NCBI RefSeq assembly: GCF_022682495.2
Contig: NC_071391.1
Coordinates: 14,607,680-14,671,679, forward strand
Direction: 5' to 3'
Length of the DNA stretch: 64,000 bases
From: Desmodus rotundus
Lineage: Eukaryota; Chordata; Mammalia; Chiroptera; Phyllostomidae
Part shown: in pieces, positions 37,101-52,100 of the stretch
Layout of the letters: the number at the start of each line of letters is the position of its first letter
Numbering within the stretch: the first letter of the stretch is position 1
Made by a program: the position numbers and the translations under genes
Notes under the pieces: generated by a model
Seen by the model: only the letters and a program-made list of their open reading frames with translations
Told to the model about the DNA's origin: nothing
Databases searched by the model: none

Positions 37101-40100
37101 CTCCATTTGATCTCCTGCAAGACCCTAGGCTGTGACAGTGCAAGTGACTGGTGTCTGCAAATGACAACAAGCTGTGCAAATGGCAGCTGCATGCTAAGGG
37201 GGAAGGAGGTCGAACTGGCTTTCCCCTCCCACCACCACCAGAGGGGCATCTCCATGGCAATGAACCACAGGCCCAGCCCCACCCACTCCTTGAGTCTTTA
37301 ATGAGATGAGGGCCCTGCAGCTGTGACTGCCCTGGATCAGAATGGGCTTGGAGCAGGAACAGGACAGACCCCATGCCAGCAAGGGAGTGGTGGCAGCACC
37401 CACCCCACACAAGGCTCAGGAAGCCATGTTTCTGCGCACAAGCAGAAAGAACGCTAGTCCAGAAGTCCAGGTTCTGCCACTGAACGCATCACCTTGACTT
37501 GCTCTGGATCTCAGTTTGCCCCTGGAGCATTTACATCAGCATAGAGCGGTGGTTCTCAACACTAGTGGCGCACCAGAATTACTATGGAGAGCTTGAAAAA
37601 ACACCAGTGCCCTGGGCTCAATTCCAGCCCAAGTAAATCAGACTCTGGGGTGCGAGATGATTGCTCACTTAGCTCGGATAATGAATCCCCTTCTTTGGAA
37701 TTGTAGTGAAGCCTTGTTCCCAGGCTGAAAGATCAGAGATGGGTGCAAAAGTGGAACAGAATCAGCCCTACGGGCCAAAGTTTCTGAAAGCGACAGTTCA
37801 GAAAGGCCTGACACCAGACAGCTCTCAGACACTCTCTCCTTCGCTTGCCGACAGCCAGAGTGCAGCAACTGGGCACAGGAGCACAGGCTGGGGCCATCTG
37901 TTGGCCCACCGGACACCTGGTCCCCACTTCTGAGTCTTTGCTCACTGTGCCTTCAAAGAAAATCCTGGCCCCTTTGAAGGCTCGGTTCAAAGGCCCCCCT
38001 CCCAACTTTCATCTGGGCCCTTGCAGCCGACAGTTTGTGCCTCCACTCAGCAACTGTTCCAGAAAAAGCAGTTTCCATGGTGGAAGGTGTGAGGCCTGGG
38101 AGGCCTGGAAGGCCTGGGAGGGCTGGGCGGGTGAGGTGCCTGTATAGGCTCTGACCCCCGGCAGCTGCTCGGTACCGGTGCCGAGATGCAGGTGCCGCAC
38201 TGACCTGCACCCCGTGGCCGGGAAGGAGGAGGCAGTTAGGAGTGCGGGTTGCCTTCCCGGAGCCACTTTCAGGGCACAGCTGAGGCTCTCAGGTGGGGCA
38301 CCGGGGGGGGGGGGGGGGGGGGGAATGAAGCCACAGAAAAGGGGACAGAAGACAATGCCACAGCCTCCCCGCCTCAAACCAATTTTCTCCTCATTGGTTT
38401 GGGAAGTCTCAGAGTTTGAATACAGCAAGCCCCTTGCTGCCCTCCCTGCAAGCACAGTCTCTCAGTAACTGCCCCCCTCGCCCAGCCATCTCCACGAGTC
38501 ACAGAATTACATGGATGCCAACAGAGGGCCCCATCCCCAGTGCGTCATCCAAGGCCCCATCCAAGGCCTGCCTTCCCTCCCAGCCCAGCCCCAGACCCCG
38601 TCACCACTCCCAAGTCCCAGACAGAGGCCACCAAAAAGGCAACAAGGCAAGTCTGACCTACCACCCCCACCCCCAGACGCCACAGACAGGGCCCTGGCAC
38701 ATGGCACAGGCCAGCAGCACAGAAGCAAAAGGGGAGCCTTTGGGGTTCCAAGCTCGGCCTCTGGGTGACCCTGGCCGGTCTCCTGCTCTCCCTGGCTGGC
38801 CACGAAGGGTCTTTCTGGTGCAAACTTCTGTCCCAACCCTGGACCACAGTAAACCACTCTGGAAAGTACTCATGCCTGGGCTGCAAGCACCGTCAGAAAC
38901 TGAGCGAGACTGTGCCAGAAGCCTCCTTCTCCACAGGGCCATTTACACTGCTGTGGCTGCCCTGGGGTGGGTTCTGCACTACACCAGCAGGAGTCTGCCC
39001 TGTGAGAGGTGCCACGGTGCTGGGTGAGGGGCAGCCCCTGTGTGGCAATGCTGCCAGGGGCCAGGGGCCTGGGTACTCCAGACACACTGAGAAGGGTGTA
39101 GTCTCTAGGGGTCCCTGTAACCCACCTGTCTGGCCACAGGCCTCCTCCAGAGCCCTCTGATGGAAGCCTGGGGAAGCTAGAGGGTTGCCTAGAGCTAAAC
39201 ACATCCCAAACCCTGCAAACAGCAGTCCCGGGGCCTTCAGAGGCCTCCACCACTGGAGACGCTCCCTTGGTCTCTTTCCGGAGCTCAGACCAGGCTCCTG
39301 GGCAATCATCAGAGAGCAGGACTCACCTCATCCAGTTGGCTTTAGTCTCGTCTGACCCGTCTATGGACTTGTAGCGGTTGTTCTTGTCCACAATCTGGAA
39401 GACAGAGAGAGAGTCTAGAATGGGCCTTTCGGGGTGGGGGGGCTCTCATATTATTGGGCTCCTCCCAAAGCAGGGCCCAGGGGCCAGGGCCTGGTCCCAC
39501 CTGCTACCACACAGAAACTTCCTCTTGCCCTCCACTACAATGCCAGCGCTGCTGCAGAGCTGAACCCAAGCTTGGGCAGCAATGGTAAAATCCAGTGTCT
39601 TTGTTTCTTTTCTATTTTTTCTATATCTCTCTTTCTCTCCCTCCCTCCCTCCCCCTTCCTCTCTTCCTTCCTCCCTTCCTTCCTCCCTCCCTTCTTTCCT
39701 TCCTTCCTTCCTTCCTTCTTTCCTTCCTTCCTTCCTCCCTCCCTCCCTCCTTTCCTTCCTTCCATCCTCCCTCTCTCTCTCTCTCTCGTTCCTGTGGGAG
39801 ACAGAGACCAGCATTGGATGACTAGACGTATAGTGTGGTTTGAGAGGGCTCCTCCTCTCTCAAATCTCTGAACGTTCAGGACCCTCAAGGTTTGGGCTGA
39901 GCCCCTTTATCTTCTGTAAAACTGTCATTATTTCATCATCACTCTTGAATCAGACCTCAGCTGGGTATGGAATTTGAGGCAGATTAAGTTTTATTTTCTT
40001 TTGGCGCTTTTGAAGATTGCCAAAAGGGCTGCCGTAAGCTCTTCAGCAACCCACTAATGCTGTTCTAATGTTGTCTAATGCTGTGCTTTTGTGGATAACC

Positions 40101-43100
40101 TGTCTACGGTAAATTTTAAGACTTTCTCTTTATTCTTGATCTTCTGTACTCTCACTATGTGGTTTTGAAGTAGGGATATACTTTAAACATTTTTTCCACA
40201 TTACTTGATGAGCACATTATTTGATAAAGACATATCTCTTTTTTAGTTCTGAAAAATTCTCAGCTACTATGCTTTTGAGTATAGCTTCTTGGTCATTTTC
40301 TCCAGTCTCTTCTTGAAGAATTTCTGTTAAATGTATTTGGGAGCAGCTCAGTTTATTCTCCATGTCTTTTAAGCACCCTTTCACATTTTTCTCTCTTTCT
40401 CTTTTGGGGCAGTGCTCCGGGAAAATTTCTCAGAATTCTCTTCCAATTCACTGATTCTCTCTTTGACTGTATCCGGTCCAGAGTTTGTCCAGCTATAGAG
40501 GTTCTTCCTGTCTTTCCTTACCTTTTTATTGAGTACTTTTAATGCAGTTAATAATTTTCATAGAATTTTTAATTGGTTCTTTTGCACATCCATCTTTTCT
40601 CAGTCTGCCTTTTTGTGTTATGCTATACTCATTCATTTCCCTTTTCTTACAGCTTTATTGAAGTTTGACTGACATATCATGTACCACTTGATAAGTTCTG
40701 GCAGATGTGTGCATCCGTCACGACAGTCAAGAAAGCAAACCCATCCATCACCCCGAGTCTCTGTGTGTCCCTGTAATCTCATGTCAGGTTCTTTTTTTGT
40801 GAAGTGTCTGTTCAGATCTTTTGTCCCTTTTTTAAAGTGTGGGGTTTTTTTCCCCTATTATTGAGTTTTGAGAGTTTTTAAAAACATATTTTGGAATCAA
40901 TTCCTTTACCATATATGAGATTTACAAATATTTTCTCCTGGCCTTTGGCTTGTTTATTCATTCACTTCATGATGTCTTTATATGAACAGAGGTTTCCAAT
41001 TCAAACAAACAAACAAACAACTGTCCCCCGGTCTTGATGTTTTTAATGGATGTTCTCCTGCCTTTATTTCTTTGAGGATCCTCAGGCTGTGACTGCTATT
41101 TATCTCTCATTATCTATTACCCCCTGCATCCACTGTAACAAACCCCCTGAATTATAACTGGGCACTTGGCTACTAGAGTAACAGAATACATTTTTCTGCT
41201 TCCCCTCTAACTAAGTTCTGGCCAATAGAATGTAGATGGAAGTGTCGTGTGTCAGCTTCCTGAAAACTTCTTCAAAAGACAGCTCATAGGTGCACTTCTA
41301 CCACCCTGCTGCCTGGAATGCAGATGTGATAGCTGGAGGTCTGACTACCAACTTGGACTATGAGGATAATCCAAGTATTGAGACAGGGTGAGCCAGATCA
41401 AGCTTTGCTCCTTGAGGACTGGGTGGGGCACAGCCACCTCATGAGAATATATTCATAAAAGGAAACTTAATTCTTATTTTGCTTGAGCCATTGTTATTCG
41501 AATCTCAGTTACTCGCAGTCCAATCTATTCCTGATAGAGATCCTAGACAGTTATTTGAAATTCGCTTTTAGAATACTCTACTAATTTTATTGTAATTAGA
41601 GCAAATCCATTTGTCATTGACTTTTGGAGACTGCCTTTTTTACATTAATTTTCTTCATTAGTTTTGGAGATTCATTCCATCTGAAGGTTCATTTTGAGTA
41701 GGAGTCTGCCTGCCCATCTCTCTCTCCCTCTCTTTTATTTTAAGCAGCCAGTCTGGCTCCAGTCCCCACCTCACTCGGGGCACTTCTATTTCACATTGCC
41801 CCAGAGGAGCTGAGATCCACCGCCGCCCTGCCTGCTCTACACTGGAGCCCTGTAGGCCTCTGTTTTCAGCTCTGTGATCACTTTGCCTTTCTCTCTCTCT
41901 CTCTCTTTTGGGTCTCTTACTGTAGTATGTTTGTTGGTTGGCAGAGTGGGCTGGGGCTCAAAGCATGAACTCTTAATCCACCCGGATTGTGGGTCCCCTT
42001 GTTCCCCCCACCCACCTTCCTACCTGTACTCTTTCTATGGATATTCACATCCATCCCGAGACTCTCAATTTGTTCATTATTCACAATATTTTGTTTCAAG
42101 CTCCAGATGTGAATATCGAATTTCCCACATCACATCCCCCCTTGGACGTCTCATGGGCATCTCAAACTTACCTGGGGCCTCACCCCTAAGCCTTACGTCT
42201 CTCATTTTCCCCATCACAGAATTATAAACCACCATCCACTCAGGTTTTAAAAAGAAAATCATCCCTACCAAAACCCACTGAGTAATAGACTTTAAATGGG
42301 TAAGCTCTATGGTACGTGAAATATATCTCAATAAAACTGGTTTTTAGAAAAAGAAAGTCACCCTTCCTTCCTCCCACTCTCAATCTGTACCCCCCACCCC
42401 CATATATAATCCCTCAGCAAGTCATTCAAATCAGATTTCAAAAATGTTCCTCTCCAATGCTTCCTGCAGCCACCCTGGTCTCAGGCCACCATCAGCTCTG
42501 TCCAGACAACTACAAGAGATCCGAGCTAACCGCCCTGATGCCATTCTTAACTCTCTGCCAATTCCCCTCAAAGCAGCCAGAGGAATCTTTTATCAGTGCA
42601 AATCCATCATGTCACCCTCCAGCTCCAGGGGGCAGCCACTGCACTTACAAAAACACTCGGACTTATGGTCACAGCCTTCAAGATGTCCTGGTCCTTGGCT
42701 ACCTCCCCAGCTGCTCTTGAGCCTCTCTCTCCCCTCACTCCTCTGTAGCAAAAATTATCCGAGAGTGAATGTTTACTCTGGTCAGGTCTGCTGCCCACAA
42801 CCTCTTCTCCTCTATTCTTAAAAAAATAATAATCACAAACTATCTCAAGCACCCAGAAATCATAGAGAATAATGCTGCTGGTAGCCTGGTACCCATCGGC
42901 TAGAGCCAACGAAAATCACCGCCGGTCACGTTTGTCCCAGACCTCCCCTTTCTCTTGCTGTAAGAAAACACCAAGATGCAGTTGAAGACCACTGCTGCCT
43001 CCCGCTCACTCTCCTACTCTCCCTCCCTCCAGGGGTAACCTCCATCCCGAAGCTGGTGGGGAGCCTCCCTGTTTTTGCTCCACAAGGATTGTTCTAAAAA

Positions 43101-46100
43101 CGATGTACAGAACTGTTTTGCACGTTTGTAAAGTTCACAGAAATGATACCCAAATGGACCTACCCTTTTGCACACTTTCCCCCTGAACTTTGCATGGCTG
43201 GTCCCTTATTCTTGGAGTCTCAGTTACTGTCATCTCAGAAGAAGCTCGTCCTGGCCTGAACTTCTAGAATTTTCTCCCCTGCCACACCCTGACCTCCACA
43301 CACCTGCCCCCACTCAGCGTTTTCTCTTTGACATCATCCTGTTACATCTTTTTTGGAGACCTACTTACAAGGTGCATTTTTGTTATTAATGCTGTTTACC
43401 TACCTGTGGATTTGGTAATTGACCGTCTCCCTCCATAGACCATAAGCTAATGAAGGCAAAGCACACCGTTCCCAACATAGCACACGGCACACGGCACACG
43501 GCACACAGTACAATATTGGCTGAATGAATGACTTATCGGATAAAGAATCTTTTAAGTAAAAAGCATGTTAAAGAAAAAATTCAGAGAATGTTACTATTTT
43601 AGTAAAGAGGAAATGAGCAGTGTGCTGGAGCTGGCTTATACTAGCTAACGAGATGGCTGTAAAATTTTCCAAAATTTTGTGAACCAGTTGTTAAACCCAG
43701 CCGTTACTAAAAATTAAGTTATATAAATTTACAAAGCAATTAAGTCATTTTTAAAAGGTAATAAGTACTCACAGCTTACCACCTCCCAATAATTTTCCTA
43801 CATTTTACTATTATCTACGTTCTCGAAGGTGCTGGCCTCTGCCGTACCTGCCCAGCAGAAACACCGTGTGGCGGTTGCTCCTGTAGCTCTCTTCCCAGCT
43901 GCTTGCTCAGTGCCTTTATGTTGATAGCTTGTAATCAGCCACGGTGGGAGCATTTACACCCAGGGAGTTGGCACACATAACCTCGCCACGCCCCCCCACC
44001 AGCAGGTTATGAAGCATCCCACCATGCGTATGGTTTTTTTTTTTTTTTTTTAAGATTTTTAAGATTTGTTTCTAGAGAGAAGGTAAGGGAGGGAGAAAGA
44101 GAAGAAGAGAAACCTTGGTGTCAGAGAGAAACATGGATCAGTTGCCTCTCATACGCCCCCCTAACCAGGGATGGAATCTGCAACCCAGGCATGTGCCCCG
44201 ACCAGGAATCAAACCGGTGAGCTTTCCCCTTGTGGGATGATGCCCAACCCACTGAGCCACGCCGGTCAGGGCTATGCCTATGTTTATATGTGCATGGAGA
44301 GTCTGAGGGATACATGTCTCTGGAGGGAAGGAGAGAAGGAAGGGGGATGAGGCTTGTGCTTTATTTGTCTATTTATGAGACTGTGCTGCCTTGAGGTTTA
44401 AAACTCTGAGACAAAAAGAGAAAACATGCAGCTTAGGCTTCTCCTCCCTAGCAGTCTCCCCAGACCATCAGTCTCCAGTGACCATCCCCTGGAATCTCAT
44501 GGAACCCTGCCTTTATCATAATCCTAATCACCCTGCATTATCATTTTCTGATTATCCCTTTCCTGGAGACAGAAGAGAAGCATCTGTAGACCTGGCAGCC
44601 AATAGCAGGAGCACCTAGTGGGGGTAAGAGCGCTGGAGCCAGAAGAACTGATGAAAATGTCAGCTTCACCATTTATAAGTGAGTGGCCTTGGGCAGGTGA
44701 CTTCACTGGCCATGCCTCAGTTTCCTCATCTATGAAATGGAGTAAAACCCAACCTCACAGCGCTCCGGTAATGACTGGTGTGGAAGGCACTCACAAGTGA
44801 CTGCCGTTAGCATTGCGATCAGGATCGCGATCATCAACGGAGGGAGCAAACGTTAGTTATCCTTCATTCTGAGCGATGGGAGGTCTGTGGGCAACAGTGG
44901 GTTGTTGTGATCAGCCTGTTTTGCAGCTTCAGCTGGGCAGAGAGACCTGGGTGGGAGCTGCCTGAGGCTTCTGTTGCTGGGTTCAGATCCAGACACTAAC
45001 TGAGGGATGTTTCTTGGCTTATCTTTCCTGCCAGTCAGGATTTTCTCAAATTAAGCATTCATTCACTCAGCAAATATCACTGAGCGAGCAGCTACAGGCT
45101 CTGAGAAATGGTGATCCAGGGAGAGAATGACTCTCACAAAATTCACAGTCCAGGGGGACACCAAAGAGAGGTCGCTGTGGCAGCCCATGGCCCATATTGT
45201 GATGGGGAATTCTGTGGAATATGGGAACTCTGTACTTGGGAGTCAGTTGAGCACCTTCTTAGGGGGTGTGGCATCTTAACTGAGGTCCTGAAGAAGAGGA
45301 GGGCAAGGGTGTTCTAGGCAAAGGGAGCAGAGACTGGCAGAATCACCCAGGGCAAGTAGACCCCGTCACATGTCAGCAATGGGCCCAGGCGACCCGAAGT
45401 AGAGATCAGGATATGGGCCTGCAGCCCAGGACTGGGATGGCCCTGGCCATCCAGGGGCAGATGCTTGGGACCAAGGCCCCAGAAGCTGGTTTCCCAGAGT
45501 CCTCCCTTGTATTATCCCTTGAGGTCAACTCCTTGGCCTCTCTGAGCCGGGTATTTCTGGGACCAGCCCAGGCTCTGAGCACTGTGATGTGAGAAGGACT
45601 TTGACAGCAGTGCTCAGAGCCTGGGCTGGTCAGCTTGAGAATGGGGTCCTTGGCCTGGAGAAGGAGAGACCAGAGGAAGAAGAGCCATCATCAATGGTAA
45701 GAAGGACTGCCACACTGGGGGGGGGGGGCAGGACCCGACCAGCGTGCCCTTAGAAGATGCAGATGTTGGTAGCTGGAGGGCCCTCTGTCGGGGAGGCTGA
45801 AGAAGGAGGGCGAATCTGTCCTAAATGACCTCTAAAAGTCTGCTCAAACTAAGATTGTATGTGGACAGGTCCTCAGAAAATAATATGAAAGCATGAGTTT
45901 CGGCCCCCTGGGTCAAGCATGGTCCAGGTGGACCAGAATGCTATTTTTGACCATGGTAATAACTAATAGAGACATAAATAATAAAACATGAACGGCTGCC
46001 ATTTGTGGAGCAATTTCACAGTGCCAAGTACTCTGTCCCATGAATTGTTGTAACTCTGTGAAGTAGCTACTATTATCCCCATTTTACAGATTAGGAAACT

Positions 46101-49100
46101 GAGGTTCAAGGTTCTTAGATAACTTGCCTAAGGCCACAGGGAAATGCACGTGCAAGCTGGAGTTCAAACTCAAGTCTCCATCAGTACAGCCCATGCTCTT
46201 AAGCACTCAGCGGAGGGATGGTACCCATGCCCTCCCCACAATGACCTTGTCAGAATCCACCAGAAATGTCCTGGAATCCTCTGTGACCTCCCATCTTTTC
46301 CTCTGGTTTGAGAAAACTTGCTATGTGAGCACACATTTAACAGAGAGGAATAATTGGCTTTGCCACAGAACGTCTGCCACAATCGAGGATTCGCTGTCGG
46401 GTTCCCCTAAATGAGCACGTAACCGGATGCTGCGGAGATTGGATTTTCAAAACCTGATTTGCTTGCACCTTTCCAGGAATCCATCGAATCCATAAAACAT
46501 TTGGATTTTCTCCCTATTCCTGGTCTTAGAGCAGAGCGCTTATAACGATGATTTGTGAAGCCATTCGCAGTTGACAGAGTACTTTTAAACATCACACACA
46601 TCACGTACATCACGTGTCAGATGCTCCTCCCAGAACTGCAGGAGGCAGGCAGCAGCATTGCCTCTGTCCTCCAGCTATTTCCCCGTCCAGCAAAAAGAGG
46701 AGCTGAGGGATGAAGAGGCTGGCCTGAATTTGAACTTGAACTCTGGCCTCTGCTACAATCAGAAACAGAGTGAAGGGCACTTAAGCTGGAGGGGGTCTCT
46801 GAGATGATTGAGGCCTGGGTTCCTCACCTGGTGTCCACAGACAGGTTTTGGCAAGGGACAGGAGTCCCTTAAAATGTGCGTGACATTTTGTAAATATCGA
46901 TATATAACTTCCTAGATGACTCAGAAATGCTCAAAAACCATGATCTAACCCTTCCCCTCCCCATTTAACTGATAATGGAATTAGTACTCTCTTTTATCAT
47001 TCTAAAACTATCCTTTATCAAATTTCAACAAAGCCCTGGAGGCCTGGTAAATGAGGCATATTTACCCGCAATCCCAAATTCCACATCCAGGTTTCACATT
47101 CTGAAATTTCACTCACAAACCCCTAGCCTTTCTTGCAGCCCATGTGAAGCTAACTGGAGATAATGAAGCTGGCTGTGATCTGTTCAGCACCTGCTCTTGA
47201 CCAGGCGTGCAGCAAGCACTAATACCCACGGCTCTCCGTGTTCTGTTAGATTGTGCCACCCGATTTTATGGATGTGAAAACTAGAGCTCAGAGAAAGCAA
47301 GGGACTTGCTCAAAGACACTCTTCCCACAGGTGGTGGGCATGTCTGAGCCCAGAGCCTAGTGACCGAGTCAGACAGCTCTTCCCTCCCCAAGGCCCCGTG
47401 CTCTGCTTGTACAAGGCCCCCAGCCTAGGACCCAGCCTCAGGACCCATCAGTCTCAGAACACACTTGGCTTCACTCTTCATAATCAATCTGGCTGCTGGT
47501 GAAGCTGGTGAAATGAGCTCTGGGGCAAGAACGAACCCTGTCTCTTAGTCATGCCATTGCATAAAGGGTCTTGGGCCAAGTGTGGGGGAGAAGAGGTCCA
47601 GGAGATTCTGCCCCTCTGGGAGGCAGCAAAAATGCAAATGCAAATGGGCCTGTGGCTGGAGAGAAATTAGACAGAAATAAATTTTCAGTATCAGCTACGG
47701 ATCTGAAGGGTCCTCTAGATTAACGAGGCCAAGGGCAGCGGCTGACAGGGCTGGTGTGAAAAGCTCTCCACGGAGTCGTTCAATACACGACCTGCACATC
47801 CATTGCGGGCAGCTCCTCATCTCTCCCCCTCAGTGAGAAGAATAAGAGATGGTAGAGAAGCGGAGAAAACACCCAAAGCTCTCCAAAGCCACTTCACACC
47901 CACTAAGATGGCTAGAACCCAAAAGGAAGATAGCCACAAATGTCAGCAAGGACGTGGAGAAATCAGAGCCCTCTGACACTATCGGTGGGAATGTAAAATG
48001 GCCCGGCTACGCTGGAAAACAGCCGGGCAGCTCCTCGAACGATTAAACACAGAGTTACCGCGTGACCCAGCAATTGCACTCCGAGGCACACACCCAGGAG
48101 AAATGCAAGCATTCGCCCACACAGAAGCCTGTGCACAGTGTTTACAGCAGCACTATTCATCACAGCTAGAGGGTGAAAACAGCCCAACTGCCTGTCCACA
48201 GATGAATGAAAAACAGAATGTGGTATATCCACGCGATGGAGTATCACTCGGCCATAAAAAATGATACGTGTTACAACACGGATGAACCTTGAAAACGTTA
48301 AGCTAAGTGACAGAAGCCAGTCACAAAAGACTACATACTGCATGATCTCATTCATATGAAACGTCTGGCACCAAGAAATCTACAGAGATAGAAAGTAGAT
48401 TAGTGGTCGGGAGGGAGTGGGGGAGAAGCTCTGAGATGAGAGCGAGAAGACAGCATCTCTCCTTAAGGTGATGAACATGTTCTAAGATTAGTGGTGACGG
48501 TTGCACAACACGCATCTGTGAATACACTAAAGACCATTGAATCACCCACTGTAAATAGGTTAATTGCATGGTACGTGACTTATATCTCAGTAAAGTTGTT
48601 GAAAATGAACATCTGCCAAAATTCATCAGCAGCAATCAGATAAGGAAAAGGAAACAATCTGATACCATTGGTTTGAAAAGTATTCTCTAGAGAAGCAGCA
48701 GTCCACATGAGTGGGGAAGACCAAGTGCATTGAGATATTCCTAGCTGGGGCTGGAGATAAGGAGCTTGGGCTTTGGTTTGAAGTCCTGGCCCCATGATTA
48801 GCTGTGTAGCCCTGGACGAGTAACCTGGCCCTTTCAGCCCCAGTTTCCTGATCTGTAAAAGGGAGATAATCAACCTATTCCACAGTATGGTTGTGAGGAT
48901 GCAAAGAGTTAAGACACACAAGTGTTCTAGGGCCCGATAAATGGCAGCCATTGTTGTTGCTCTTGCTGTCTTGTTGTTGACATCACGCAACAACCAGGGA
49001 CCCACAGGGGTTTTGAGGTGCCGAATCTGGCTCCAGGGGTGTGGATCAGACAAGACCTCTCCTGGAGGAATTTTCAAATACCAGCAAACCTCAACTGCCC

Positions 49101-52100
49101 TATGATTAAAGCTAGGAAGTTTGTTCAAAATTAGCGTTTCTCAACCTCGGATCTTTGGATGTATTTTCACGATCCAAAAGTTCTATGAATTTTTAACTCA
49201 ATGTTTTCATTTTTAAAAATCAACATAGGAAAATAACCCTAAGACTGCCACCCACACAAAAGTATTGTGCTGTGACTGAGTTGGCACCTGGGGTAGACCG
49301 AATTCTTGGCCCCAGTTCTCGCCCCTCCCTCTCACCCTTGGTCGGATGATTCTGCAGGAGACCCTGTCTTACAGGTGGCCTGTAGTACTTCGATGCTTCT
49401 TGACCTTGGGTTCAGCCAGATTTGTTTGACCAACAGGAAGTTAACACACAGGATGCAAGCAAAGGCTTGAAATGTGCTTATGAGGATGGGCTTGCCCTCT
49501 GGGGCCTCCACTTTCGCCAGGAGAAGCGCTTCCCCAGGGAGCCCCTGGCCTTCAGTCTGGGTGAAGAACAAACACACATGGAGCACACCTGGCTCCCCGG
49601 GGAGGAGCTACAGGCTGAAGCTGCGGGCTGTGGGCCCAGCCACATCCAGCCAACTCGGCCAAGCCACGCTCCACCAGCGCCTACCTGGGCAGGAATAACC
49701 AATTGTCCTTCTGCACCAGGGGTCCGCAAACCCTGGCCTGTGGGCTCAAATCAGCCCGCAGCCTGTTTCTGTATGGCCCACCCACTAAACCTAGTTTGTA
49801 CATTCCCAAATGGTTAGAAATAAATTGAAAGAAGAGTATTTCATCATGTGAAAATCATATGGAAATCAAATTTCAGTATCCATCAGTGAAGTTTTGCTAG
49901 AACCTGCCACACCTATGGCTGCTCTTACACTACAATGGCAGAATTGTGTAGTTGGGACAACACACTATATGGCCCACAGAGCCTAAAAGATTTACCGTCT
50001 GGCCCTTTACACAAAAAGTTTGCTGACCCATGCTCTATGCCACTGAATTTGGAGTTGGCTTGTTACACAGTACACAGTACACAGTACAACACCAGTTATT
50101 ACTACTTACCATGAGCCCGTGAAGAAAGAATAGATGCACACTTAACACGTACATGATGCATTCTGGCAAAGGAAGGACCAAGAAGCATCATGGCGGCTGC
50201 ACTAACAAATGATTTCCCGGTGTTTCAAACGGCGACGAACAAAGAAAATACAGGTATCTCACGGCACACAAGAGCACAGGCGTGCCAAAGGCCAAAGAAC
50301 CATCTCAGTCGTCACTACCGCGTTCACCTTACAAACAGCACCTTAGCTCCGAAATGTTCAACCGACTTTGTTCATTTGGATTCTGTTGGTTTGGGTAGTT
50401 CTTGTTCATTTTCTATCTGTACATCTGTCTTGGTTTTGTGGTTGTTTAACAGCTATAAGAAGTATTTTTATCTAGCTCTCTGTTTATGCCTCTTTAAGGG
50501 ACATTAAAAGTCACGGAACACGGCACAGGGGAGAAGAGCACTGCTGCGCAAGTACTCGGGGGCAGGAATGAAGGAGGTCGAGTTAGGAGCTGGTTCGGGT
50601 GGAGACATCGGACAGTTCCAAGGAGGTTTTCATGTTTTACTTTGGTTCCTATATGAAGATTTTGAAAATTTACAGACTCAGTTCTAGCCAGGACTCGTTC
50701 ACTAGCATATGATATTTTGGGGGGAATCTTTGGTTTTGTTTGTGATCCCAAAACCAAACTACCAGCATGTACAAAATAGTTACATAAGCTGAGCTCATTA
50801 AATGCCTCTGGTGTTAAGAGGAATATTAAGATCGAGGTGCATATTTTCATTCCTGAAAGGAGCTGATATTGAATCAAGAGTCTCTTAAGATCCATATCTT
50901 AGAACAGAAGAAAAGTGACTTTTTTCTAGCATCATCTTCCACTTTTCCTTCTAGGCACACTCTACTTCTGCTATACCCTAGGAGTATCCCCCTCCCCAAC
51001 ATTATAGATGCGTCCCTGGGCCTTCGTACGTGCTGTGCCCACCGCTTGCAATTCATGTTCCCTCAATTCTTGACTCCTTAGGCCACTCATTTCAACTCAT
51101 CCCTCAAAAGCTAGCTCTGGCCTAGAAGCAAGGAGACCCCAGTAACAATGTGCACGCCTATCGCCTGGAGATCCCGGTTTCTAAACATCACTCCCCACTA
51201 AAATGAATCAGAGCCCCCAAGAAAGATGGCTAAGCACACCTTTTTGCACCAGAAAGTAGGAAAGTGCTAAAACAAGAACAAGAAGCCAGTCTGAACAATC
51301 CCCCACTGGCCGGTTCTAGGGTAATTTAAACATCAAAAAGAATAATGACAGTAATAGACTAGAACACATTAAAGGAAAAAAGAATTCATGAGTCCATACT
51401 GATACTAAAAATAATTTTTAAAAAATGGGGGATGGGGTGGGGGAGAAGTTAGAGCACTTTTTTTAAAAAACAGAAGAATGTCAAGTAATGAATGTGGAAG
51501 GTACAGTTAAACATCGTTTCAGGCTAAGAATAATCATTGATACAAGCGAGAATCACCCACCACTGCTAAAACCATCGGTAAACGGCAAGGCAAGCTGACA
51601 TCACGTGCCTCCTGATGTCCGCAGTGAGGAAGACACAACATCATCTGTGCCAAAAATCTACAGTCTGAATCTATCACGAGGAAGCAGGCAGACAATCTGA
51701 ACATTCCACAGACAACTGGCCTACGCTCTTCCGAAGTGTCGATACCACGAAAGAGAAAAGCAACGCGGGGAGAGCTGTTCTAGAGTAAAGGAGACTGATG
51801 AGACATGACAGCTAAATGCAACGCATGATGCTTGAGTGCATCCTGGGATGGGGGAAACTGAGTATGGATTGCAGGTGAGACAATGTTGCATCCGTGGTTA
51901 GGTTTCCTGAGTGTGATAATTTTATCGTGGCTGTGTGGGACAGGGGTCGCAAACTACTGCCTGCCGGTCAAGTCCAGCCCCCGTCCGTTTGTATACAGCC
52001 TGCAAGGTTTTTGTCTTCTTAATAAATGAAAACAACTTTCTCCTATAGTTTCATTGATAAGATTTTCAAATTTATGTGAAATTCAAATTTTTGAAAGATT

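Noticed and set aside
39434..39888. Frames of Ser/Leu/Pro or Lys/Glu/Arg/Gly residues
   Set aside because: Translation of the (TTCC)n tract.
43480..43510. Possible CRISPR-like or satellite repeat
   Set aside because: Only three to four copies of a 7-base unit inside an L2 end.
47849..48264. Possible coding frames with ORF2-like phrases
   Set aside because: Decayed L1 3' end; frames are short and broken.
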